Assembly (NCBI GenBank): GCA_914767885.1
Contig: CAJZBQ010000033.1
Span: 186,001 to 250,000, forward strand
Source: Blepharisma stoltei
Lineage: Eukaryota > Ciliophora > Heterotrichea > Heterotrichida > Blepharismidae
DNA: 64,000 nucleotides
Direction: 5' to 3'
The notes beneath the pieces were generated by a model. The model was given only the letters and a program-made list of their open reading frames with translations, was not told the DNA's origin and did not search any database. Below are positions 10,478 to 20,000 of this stretch, one piece after another (within the stretch, counting starts at the first letter, position 1; every line of letters begins with the position of its first letter). A program made the position numbers and the translations under genes.

Positions 10478-11483
10478 TTATTTCCAATTTTTCACAAATC
10501 TGATTACTGGGCTTTCAGGGTTTCTGTTCTCAGGGTCGCTAAACTCTGAAGGAATTACAGTCACTTGCCATCCTCTTTCCTGTGCCATTTTATAAAAATC
10601 TAAATCCCTTGACATTCTTACTTCATTACACAGCAAAATCAAAGAGTTCGGTTTTGATACTATATCAAGTGTATCAAGGAGTGGGCCAAACAGTGTAGGA
10701 TCATAGACTAAATCAGTGCCTATAATTAAATCAAATTTCCCGATATTACTCGGATGGAACCAGTCTAGTTCTTTACTCCTTGCGTTTTTCAGACAATTGC
10801 AGTCTATATTCGTATCAATTAAAGAGATATGAGATCTATGGTCTGTTAGCGTAACCTGGCAATTCGGATTAAGCAGGGCAGTTGCAATTCCACAGAGTCC
10901 AGTCCCACTGCCAAGCTCAACAACGTTTTTCACGTTAGAGAAAACATGCTTTTGATGCTTGGCTAAGAACTTGCTTACTCCCCCCCCCCCTCCGTGAGCG
11001 AACAAAAAAAATTTTGTTCGCTCACGGAGGGGGGTTAATTTTTTTTTTTTAAAAAAAATTTATATATATAAATTTTATAAAAAATATTTTTTTCGAAATT
11101 TAAAAAAATCCTAATTTGCAAAAATTGGGAAGCAAATATTAATTTAATTTGCAAAATTTATGTTTTAAAACGCAATTTGTTTAAAATTAAACAGAATTAG
11201 CTCTAGATTTCATTATACTAATTATCACTTATATATCAAAATTTTTTTCCATTAAAATTTTTTCTATTAAAAAAAATTTTTGTTCACTCACGGAGGGTGG
11301 GTTTTTGGTCAAAAAATGGCGATTTTTCTAATGGTTTTGTTCGCTCACGGAGGGGGGGGGGGAGTTTAAAATAAAAGCTGCATCCCAGACCATGCCTCCA
11401 ATACCTACGTTTCCTTCTTGCTCGATGTTAATCTTTATTCCTCCTATTTCGAATTCCTTGAGAAACATAGGAAGGAGCGACAT
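10478..11483 (-). CDS. METTL21-type protein methyltransferase
   Basis: SAM-dependent lysine methyltransferase of the METTL21/FAM86-like seven-beta-strand group. The true start is ATG at 11483 (MSLLPMFLKEFEIGG); the tempting MFAHGGGGG start next to the methyltransferase body is read out of a MITE end. Removing the IES (10978-11368) gives GIGGMVWDAAFILSKFLAKHQ. The VWDAA motif just before the SAM-binding loop is diagnostic of the group. Motif I is VVELGSGTGLCG; the acidic loop DLIIGTDLVYDP follows. The C-terminus is FVKNWK. Length about 204 residues, normal for the family. Substrate unknown. It is convergent with the CDPK, about 130 bp away. Confidence 0.88.
10978..11368. mobile_element. IES: family-A MITE (391 bp)
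   Basis: Flanked by TTA (10975-10977 and 11366-11368). The left end is a complete hairpin: C-tract, CTCCGTGAGCGAACA, its inverse, G-tract, TTAA. The right end has a single TIR and a G-tract. The interior is nearly identical to copies at 15117 and 50725, implying recent spread. Excision restores the methyltransferase. Confidence 0.93.
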
Positions 11484-11526
11484 TATTTCTTATATAAAAT
11501 GGATAATGAAATATTTATTAATTTGC

Positions 11527-12405
11527 TTAATCTTCTGCATCCAAACCTTCTTTGTCTTCTTCATCAGCTTCTGCATGATTTTTGGGGTTTTGTAAGTTTT
11601 TATATAGAAAAGTTTTAAATTTAAATATTTTTTAGGAAATTGCACATAAATTGTTTTTAAATGGCCATAAGAATAATATGGTCGGAAGGCTATTATAGGC
11701 ATTTTTCCTTGAAAATATAGATATCCCCAGCATGATATCCCTTCTCGAAAATTTCTTTTCCAGACGGTTTGCTCCACACATCTTGATAAGTGAGTCCATT
11801 TATGTAAGGCTGGGCTTTTAAAAGCTCTCTGTCATTTTCTTCTTTTATTTTCAGCTCTCTATTATACTGTTCTTGCCAAGCTAAAAATGATTCTGGGGTA
11901 ACTGGTGTGTAGGTATCATAAACTTTTTTGACGACTTCTACTATTTTTTCTTCCTCTTCAGCTGAATATTGATTATTAAGCCATTTTTACTAAATCTGGC
12001 AAACTATATTATTTATAAAAATTGAAGAAATACTGACTCAGGCAGCCTTATCATGGACACTAAAAAAAATAAAATATTTAATTTTATATTAAGCCATTCT
12101 CTGATACCTTCTATAAGATCAAACATCATAGGATTACCCATGTCTCTGTCAATAATATCACTTACAACTTGATTTAAAGGCTCTATTGCATTGCGGTCTA
12201 GGTCATATAGAGGCTTTAAGGTGTAGCTTGGAGCTTCTCTTGGATAGTCTGGGTTTAAGAAAATAGATAGTTTTATCCCAATTGAGTTTTCTTCTCCAGG
12301 ATTAGGCTCAATTATGACATCAAATGAAGTTTCTGTTTGCTTTGTGATGAGGTCTGGGAAGATTAGCTCTAACGCACTGTATTCTTCAAGCTGCTCATCA
12401 TTCAT
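11527..12405 (-). CDS. RWDD1-like RWD-domain protein
   Basis: Homologue of RWDD1/yeast Gir2, which bind DRG-type GTPases and the Gcn1/Gcn2 axis on ribosomes. The N-terminal RWD domain starts MNDEQLEEYSALELIFPD and carries the YPREAPSYTL signature. After the first IES (11976-12088) come a TP-TPESFLAWQEQYN helix and SGKEIFEKG, matching the RWDD1 GKQLFE region. A second IES (about 11603-11717) precedes an acidic tail, EADEEDKEGLDAED, ending at TAA 11527. The acidic C-terminus is typical of the family. The frame continuing past FKEKCL on this strand is IES sequence. Confidence 0.85.
11603..11717. other. IES in RWDD1-like gene (~115 bp)
   Basis: TCTATAT on the gene strand occurs at both edges, about 113 bp apart. 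The TA register that removes 115 bp yields GDIYKNLQNPKNHAEADEEDKEG, the expected acidic tail. A 113-bp register would give a basic tail instead. Confidence 0.65.
11976..12088. other. IES with 11-bp direct repeat (113 bp)
   Basis: TATTAAGCCAT at 11974-11984 and 12087-12097. Collapsing the repeat gives EWLNNQYSAEEEEKIVE in frame, joining the RWD domain to its downstream helix. Confidence 0.85.
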
Positions 12406-12648
12406 TTTTGATTATATTCCATTTTCCTTCTATTTCTACTTACTCCTTATATCAAAATTTTTTGACTATTAAAAACCATTAAATATTTTAAAAATTCACA
12501 AAAATTTTTATTATTAGGAAAATTAGATAAATTTGGATTTTTAATAAACAATCTTAGATAAATTTGGATTTTTAATAGACAATCTAAAGTAAAATTTTAT
12601 ATATTTTACTCTTAATAATTAATAAAACACAAAATTACTGAAAAGTTG

Positions 12649-13965
12649 TTAAGCTTTAGCCTGGGTTGCTTTCTCAAACAGCGAATCCACTACTAAATTC
12701 AAAGTATCCAAGAATTTCAATGAAGTATCATATAGCTTTGAAGTAGGTGGGTCATCATAAACAATTAAGCATCCAATGCCTTGGTCTAATGTCCCTTCAA
12801 ACTTCTTATCCAAAATCATCTGAGAAAGCTTGTCTGTGACTGAATCTTCAGGCAGCCCAATCAGCTCTGCAATATGGCTTAACTCTACCTTGCTAAATGG
12901 CTCTATAATCCTAATCAAATGCTGCTCAAGCATTGTGTCATATAAAGCTTGTATGTGTCTATTTACCACACTATCCCCTTCCAACTCATCTCTGTAGCTC
13001 TGTAAAATAGCTTGGAACTCGTGAAGGCTGCGAATTTCGTGGGCGTGGGCTACAGCTTTCATAGCGTCGATTTCTCTGCCAGTATATTTAATCCCTCCTT
13101 TGGTATTTATAAGGGCATATGCATCTTCTGGCTTATTGCACATAATTTTTGACATCAACATATATTTTAATGCTTGCAAGGCCCTTGGATCTTCTACACT
13201 ATTAAACCCTTTAGGAACTTAACAAAAATTCTAACAAATTTTTTTAAAAAAAAAATTTGTAATTTTATATATAAACCCTTCATGGGCTTCATAAAAATAA
13301 GAAAAACCAGTCCTATAGTCTTTTTCTTCACAGTTTAAAATTCCTGACATTAAGTCTATTTCTGCTTGCAAAATTGGTGGGCAATATATCGAGTTTGCAC
13401 AAGACCTAGATGACGTCAAAGCAGCTTTAGCCCTTGGGACGTTTTCTAGCTTATGATAAACTTTGCTTTCTATTAGCTGGATTTCTACTAGCTGCAGCTT
13501 ATCATCAAGCTTTTTTACCTCTTTTAATAAGACGCTCAAAGAATCTAAAGCTTCCTTATATCTGTTACTATCAAGATAAAGCTGGGCAAGCTTGGTCTCT
13601 AGCCTTTGTCTTAAAAACGCGCGCTTTTCTTCATTACACCATGCAATGGAGTCTTCACAAAGCTTTATCTGCAAAGCCAAAGAGTCTGGGATCAGTGAAG
13701 AATAGTCTATAAGTGATCGGACAATTTTGGCTGTTTTTGCCTTAGGAAATGCATTGAATAATGGGCGGATTTCTTCAACAAGATAGGCAAGATCGCTAGC
13801 TCGGTGCTGTTTTGCCAGGACTTCTCCTAATGCAAGAACTGCAGCTTCTTTAACCCTAGCATTTTCTTCTTCAGGAAGCTCAGTATGAATAAGAGTTCTT
13901 AGCAGCGAAATCCCAGACTCCGGGTCAGTTTTGAGAAGTTCTTTGGCTCTTTTTAGGTCTTCCAT
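12649..13965 (-). CDS. PSMD11: 26S proteasome lid subunit Rpn6/PSMD11
   Basis: Scaffold subunit of the proteasome lid that clamps lid to base and core. It starts MEDLKRAKELLKTDPESGISLLRTLI; TPR-like helical repeats run to about residue 240, where a 69-bp IES interrupts. Collapsing the 7-bp repeat gives AHEGFNSVEDPRALQALKYMLMSKIM, a highly conserved Rpn6 stretch. The C-terminal PCI domain follows (ALINTKGGIKYTGREIDAMKAVA; HLIRIIEPFSKVELSHIAELIGL). Total about 417 residues, close to the usual 420. The ~190-bp upstream spacer separates it from nothing obviously co-regulated. Confidence 0.95.
13205..13273. other. IES in Rpn6 gene (69 bp)
   Basis: TAAACCC at 13203-13209 and 13272-13278. Excision restores the invariant EGFNSVEDPRALQALKYM stretch. 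The interior is A/T only, with a short T-run/A-run foldback. Confidence 0.92.
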
Positions 13966-13991
13966 ATTAAAAGAAAGATTATTAAGGGTTT

Positions 13992-15562
13992 CTATTTAGA
14001 TAATTCATGGGATCGCTCTTCTAAGTCGAAACGTAACTTGATTTTTATGTCTGAATAAGGGTCTTTTTTGGGAATTAAATAAAGCTCTTGTAAAGCAGCT
14101 ATGATTCCTTGGTAGGAGAAGTCAGATCTGTATGGACAAATTGTGTATTTTCCATCACTTTTTAGTAAGCGATCCATCATTTTGTCATAAAAAGAAGGGT
14201 TGAGGGCCGGGGGAATATAGATTTCGATCCATGGAAAATAGTTGATGGAGCGTTTACGGCAGAATGATGCATGCTCTGCACAATTAATTTTCATAAAGGA
14301 AACATGGCTAAGTAAAACAAATTATTATATAAATTTTTTGGATATTGGCAGTAACTCCCCCCCATCCTTGATCGAACGACTAGCCATCGTTCGATCAAGG
14401 ATGGGGGTTAAAAAAATTTTTTTGGTAAAAAAAAATTTATATATATAAAATAAAAAATATATATATATATATATATATTTTATTTACTGAATCTCCCCTC
14501 TTTGAGAGAACAAAACCATTGAAAAAATCCTTTTTTTTGCCCAAAAACCCAGCAACCAAAAAAATTTTTGATATATAAGTGATTGTTTATTAAAATGAAA
14601 TATCTAGTTAATTCTGTTTTAATTTTGAAAAATTGCATTTTAAAATATAAATTTTACAAATTAAATTAATATTTGCTTTCCAATTTTAATGAATTTGGAT
14701 TTTTTTTTAAATTTCGAAAAAACATTTTACATAAATTCTAAAATTTTTGTTCGCTCACGGAGGGGGAGTGAGAATATTCAATTGCTGCTTTGTGGAAATC
14801 AGATTGCAGGACTTCAGAGAAAGGATCTCCAGGCAAAAACATAAAAGTAATCACTGGCTTCCCTGTATCGACAACGCTGTAAATTTGATCTTCACTTCTG
14901 AAATGAGTAATAAAATCATTAAAGTTTACTCTTTGTGAGACTGAGTAGCCTACTCAATGGGCAAATAAAGCGACTGGTATAAAGCCAAGGGTTCCTTTGA
15001 TGATTTTTTTAATAGTAAAATGTGTAGTTGAAGGATCTCGGTAGATTTTGCCTTTGAGTCGTTGAGTAATAGTTGGAAGAGGTGACAGGAAAACCGATTT
15101 CTTGATGAAAGTCTTACTCCCCCCCCCCCCCCCTCCGTGAGCGAACAAAAAAATTTTGTTCACTCACGGAGGGGGGTTAATTTTTTTTTTAAAAAAAATT
15201 TATATATAAATTTTATAAAAAAATATTTTTTTCGAAATTTAAAAAAATCCTAATTTGCAAAATTGGGAAGCAAATATTAATTTAATTTGCAAAATTTATG
15301 TTTTAAAACGCAATTTGTTTAAAATTAAACAGAATTAGCTCTAGATTTCATTATACTAATTATCACTTATATAGCAAAATTTTTTTCCATTAAAATTTTT
15401 TCTATTAAAAAAATTTTTGTTCACTCACGGAGGGTGGGTTTTTGGTCAAAAAATGGCGATTTTTCTAATGGTTTTGTTCGCTCACGGAGGGGGGGGGGAG
15501 TTAGTAATTCATTTCTTGAGCTCTCTTAGGAAGAATCTAAATTTCCCAGGCTGAGGGTTCAT
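13992..15562 (-). CDS. Membrane-anchored thioredoxin-fold protein
   Basis: The protein is assembled from three pieces: MNPQPGKFRFFLRELKKWIT (15562-15504), a middle exon with one membrane helix (IIKGTLGFIPVALFAHWVGYSV; TGA read as Trp), and a C-terminal exon from HVSFMKINCAEHASFC. The sequence DTGKPVITFMFLPGDPFSEVL...FMKINCAEH...FPWIEIYIPP follows a thioredoxin-like beta-alpha-beta pattern, with a cis-Pro-like FPWIEIY but no CxxC, so redox activity is doubtful. About 255 residues; function unknown. Interrupted by a family-A MITE (15117-15503) and a composite IES (14305-14768). Confidence 0.7.
14305..14768. mobile_element. Composite IES: halves of MITE families B and A (464 bp)
   Basis: The low-coordinate part (about 14350-14410) is a family-B hairpin (CATCCTTGATCGAACG arms). 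The high-coordinate end is a family-A TIR (GTTCGCTCACGGAGGGGGAG) with decayed A interior. The flanks of the two TIRs do not match (TAA versus TGA). The frame is restored (AAIEYS-HVSFMKINC) only by excising to a CA outside the B end, so about 45 bp of extra DNA leaves with it. Confidence 0.7.
15117..15503. mobile_element. IES: family-A MITE (387 bp)
   Basis: TTA flanks at 15114-15116 and 15501-15503; hairpin left end and single right TIR as in the copy at 10978. Excision gives KKWIT-KTFIKKS in frame. Confidence 0.93.
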
Positions 15563-15819
15563 TGAAAAATTAATATTTCCATTTTCATGCAATTTGCCAA
15601 TGATTATCGCATAAAACTTAAAATAGATTATAAATAAACAATTTTAACTTTTAATAAATTATTAATTCTATGTATTTTCAGAATAATTTATAAGTTTATA
15701 TCATTCATACATTAAAATCACGATTATTATTTATTTTTCATAACTTTCTAATTTATCAAATTAATCCAAAGCCCTCTTATTATGTTAGAGAATTTTCTTT
15801 TAATTACTTCAAATGAAAA

Positions 15820-16980
15820 ATGCAAAATTTTGAAGCACTCAAAAAGCCATGCAAACCAGGTGGAGTTTTTAGTCCTCCAGCCTCACCAAAGATAGAAAAC
15901 ACCACATTAGTGTTAACTCCAGAATTTTCCCAACCTTCTCCATCTCTTCCTGTATTTCATAGAAGAGCTTATAGTAGAGAATCTCCACAAACTCAAAAGA
16001 GTTTAGTCGAGCATTATTCAAACGAAAACAAGTGGCTTGTACAACGCATTATGCAGCTTGAACAAGAACAAGAGAATATATAATTTTCTTTAAATATAAT
16101 CCTCATAATTTATTGTAAATATATTGGGCCAGCCAAAAAGGTCTAAGTTTATCATACATTTATAATAAAAATTATCCATATATAGAGTGAATATTTACTA
16201 TATTTATTTTGATTTCCTATTAGAAAAAAATACTTGATTATTTAATTTAATTATATATATATTTTATTTGAACATCAAAAATTGTTACATCAATATAACG
16301 ACGAATTAAAGCAGAAAATAAAGAAATGGGAAACCATAATAAAAAACAAAGACAAATATATCAAAGAGCTGGAAAAGCAAATCGACAACCTACACAAGGA
16401 AAACGACTCATTAAAGGATTCTCCTTCAAAATACAAAATGTATAGATTAGATCTGATTTTAGAATGCGAACAAAATTTAAGACAATATCTTGAAAATTTA
16501 TCAAGAATTACAGAGGATAACGCAGAAATCGATGAATTTGTAGCCAATGAGCTTTATTTATTAGACCAAGAAGAGTTTACGATGCCAACACTAGCAGATG
16601 AAGGCTATGAAGTTAGCGCTATACAAGAAGAAGGAAGAGTTATGTCACTAGGTCAAACTGAATTTGAGCCGATTTATATCTCAGAATGCTCAGTTGGCTA
16701 TAATGGAAACAAATTTATCTCAACTTTTACCAGTGATCAGCTTGAAAATTTTGATCTCCAAAGCATAAACTGTTCTGCATCCCCCTGCGACACCGAAATA
16801 ATGCTTCTCCAACAAATCCGAGACAAAGACGAAGAAATTGCTAAACACAAAGAGTTTATTAAAAAACTGAAAAGCTCTTTAGAAAATATGCTGCAGGAGC
16901 ACACCATTTCAAGAATTGAAATGGTCAAAAACAAGCTTGAAATAAGAGAGCTTAAAGAAAAACTCGCTGTTTTTGGCTAA
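15820..16980 (+). CDS. Coiled-coil protein, unknown family
   Basis: Starts MQNFEALKKPCKPGGVFSPPASPK, a Pro/Ser-rich leader, followed by heptad-patterned helices (NENKWLVQRIMQLEQEQENILFEHQKLLHQYND). A 183-bp IES (16079-16261) lies in the first coiled coil. The middle is acidic, and a second coiled coil (QIRDKDEEIAKHKEFIKKL) ends at TAA 16980. About 325 residues after excision. It looks like a cytoskeletal or basal-body structural component; no specific family is assigned. Minus-strand frames at 16290-16934 are shadows. Confidence 0.75.
16079..16261. other. IES in coiled-coil gene (183 bp)
   Basis: TA at 16077-16078 and 16260-16261; joining gives GAG AAT ATT TTA TTT GAA and keeps the heptad pattern. 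The interior is AT-rich, with one G/C patch near 16128. Confidence 0.8.
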
Positions 16981-17004
16981 ATAATAATGATTTTTCTATT
17001 AGTT

Positions 17005-20000
17005 TTACTCGAATGTTCTTCCACCTTGTTGGGTTAAAAATTCTTGAACTTGAGGAGGAACTTCTCCAACATAACTAAACTCGCTGATATCTTCAACTGC
17101 TTTAGCTTTCTTGTTCTTACTATTTTCCACTGAATTTTCAGCGTTTCTCTCTTTGAAATAATTAGGATTTTAAATAAATTATTCCTTTATTAAAACATTA
17201 TTGGGGAGCTAGTGTCTTGGACTTTATTTTTCACAGTCAATTTCGCGGATTCTCCTTTAGTTGTCCTTAAAAGCTCTTTCAAAGCGTCAACGCTAAGCAA
17301 GTTTGGATTTCCTAATAATCCATATACAAAATTATCTGAAACAAAAACAATTCCTTTCCCTTCGTCTTTTAACAGCTGTGCGTAAGTCTTCAAATATGAG
17401 AAATAAAGTGTTGGATTTTTCTGGTCACTTTGTACTAAAGCAAGTCTATAGTTAGGATCAGATGCTATACACCTTATTGTCAATTCCAGCAGTTTGAGCT
17501 CTTGCTTCTTTACCTTGGTATCTAATTTCTTATAGTCATTGAAAAACCTTTCTGCAGTCGGCACAATTTCATTAAGTGAAATCCCCCAGAGCTCATTAAG
17601 ACTATTAATCACTTTATCCTCTTCATTAAGTCTTGCAATAGCTTTTTCTCCAGCCACATAGTAAAGCCTTACAATCCCGTCAGAAACTCTATGAGTTTTT
17701 AGTAGCCTGATCCAGCCAACCTCAGAAGTATTATCACAATGTGTCCCGCAGCAGGCTTCTGTGTCAACTCCTTCAATATTCACAACTCTTAAGCTGTTTC
17801 CAGGGACAATACCTCCTTGGTATAAATTAAACCCATACTCTTTTTCAGCTTCAGTCTTATTCATGAAGAATTTATTGATCCTGACACAGTTAGAAATGAT
17901 CCTGTTGGCTTCATTTTCAATGGCCATTTCTTCCTCATGGGTAAGAGAACGGTAATGGGTGATATCAAGATGGGCGTTGTCGACTGTTTTTTTAGCACCG
18001 TGCTGCCAGACGTGAGGGCCAAGGACTTTGCGACTTGAAGCATAAACTATATGTGTAGCTGTATGGTGACGTCTAAGCTGGTTACGTCGGTCCATATCAA
18101 TCCACCATTCAACTTCAGCGTTTTTGTGCTCAGATGGATCACCTGGGATAGGATGGTCTAAAATGTGAAGGACACAGTGGCCGACTTTTTGGACGTCAAG
18201 AACTTTGTATTCTTCTCCTTTAAGGACTAATTTTCCTTCATCGTGGTCTTGTCCTCCTGATGTAGGGTAAAATGCACTTTTATCAAGAATTAAAATATTC
18301 AATTGGTTGCCTTGGGACACATTAGGGAAAATCTCGACAACTGAGCTGGTGCCATGGGATAAATGATGATTGGCGTAGTAAAGGCTTTCAGTTTCTTGCA
18401 AATGGGCAGTGTTATAAAGAACAACTTCAGGGGCTTTTGCAGAGGTCTGAGCTCTGTAGTCGATTTCATAATAAAGGTTTCCAGGGACTTCAATTCCTGA
18501 TATCTGAGAAATTACATCAGCTGGGATGCCCCAAGACTGCATTGCTAAGATCCAGTCATCAATAGTCAATTTTCCACTGTTTTTCTTTAGCAATTTTTCA
18601 AGCTTGACTCTTTGTTCTTGATCAGTCTTGGTCCATCTTTCATATTCTCCTTCAATGATGCTTCTGAAGCTCTTACTCCCCCTCCGTGATTGAACAAAAA
18701 AAATTTTGTTCACTCACATAGGGGTTAATGTTTTTTTAAAAAAATTTATATAGCTTTTTTCGGGTATTTGCGTTGAAAGCGATGAGGTTTGGGATTGACG
18801 GCGAAGCCTATTTCCTATACAAAGCGGGTCGAATGGTGCAAGAAGAAACATACTGAGTAGAGTATAGAAAGATATCCGGAAGGAAGTATCTGATATGAGC
18901 TAGAAGTGCACATAAGATTCCTTTGTGGTGATTCCCTTCTGCTTGAGAAAGCAAGACCTTTGTCACTTTTGCCTCCTGGCTTGCTTGGGATTGGTGTGTT
19001 GATTCCATTTTATTAAAATTTTGACAAACCTAAATTTTTTAGCATGTCATTTTAAAATTGAAATATTAATTATTTTGGGGGCTACTTATTAAATTTTAAC
19101 CCATGGAGATAAAAATCCTTCTGAAGCTATAAGTCTTAATATTAGAGGAATCATTGAGCTAAAAGACTCAATTTTTCATAATCAAGGTTTTTATTCTTTC
19201 TTTAAAGTGTATATTTTTTAATTTTTAATTATGCTATTTTTTTTATTTTCTCCAAAGTCTACTCAAGATTTTTCTTTAAACTACAATTGGAAACATAAGC
19301 ACTTGTAGGACAACTAAAATTTGCTTTCCGCGTTTCGCACTTTTTCTTAACTGAGAAGTTCGTTTCATGTACCATTTTGGATGCACTTACATTTCTTGAA
19401 CCATCTTGCATTTTATTTTTCTCTAAATTCTACTAGAGAATTTTTTTCAATTACAACTGGAGCATGAGTATTTGTAGAGATAGTAAAATCTGCTTTCCGC
19501 GTTTTGCACTTCTAAATTCTACGGGAGATTTTCCTTCAAATTACAACAGGAGCATGAGCACTTGTAGGGCTGCTTGAATCTGCTTTCTGCGTTTCGCACT
19601 TTTGCTTAGCTGAAAAGGTTTTTCATGAATCATTTTGTGTGGACTCGCATCTTGACTTCCACCATCTTGGAATGCATTTTTCTCTTGAGATTTTTCTTCA
19701 AAATGCTACTGGAGAATGAGAATTGTAGGGCTTCTAGAATCTGCTTTCCGCGTTTCGCACTTTTACTTACTTACTTAGCTGAAAAGTTCGTTTCATGTAC
19801 CATTTTTTTATGTACTTCATCTTGACTTACACCATCTTGAAATACATTTTTTTCTAAATTCTACTGGAGATTTTTCTTATAATTGCTACTGGGGCATGAG
19901 CACTTGTAGGGCTGCTCGAATCTACTTTCCGCGTTTCGCACTTTTGCTTAGCTGAAAAGTTCGTTTCATGTGCCATTTTTTTTATGTACTTCATCTTGAC

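Noticed and set aside
10478-11005. Methyltransferase starting MFAHGGGGGVSKFLAK
   Set aside because: The first residues are the MITE TIR read in frame; the real N-terminus lies beyond the IES at 11483.
11490-11777. 95-codon basic frame overlapping the RWDD1-like 3' end
   Set aside because: It runs through an IES and out of the frame that encodes the acidic tail.
14954-15163. Gly-rich start MNKIFLFAHGGGGGGSKTF and similar FAHGGG or NSPPPSVSEQ tails elsewhere
   Set aside because: These come from CTCCCCC hairpins and G-tracts at IES ends, not from proteins.
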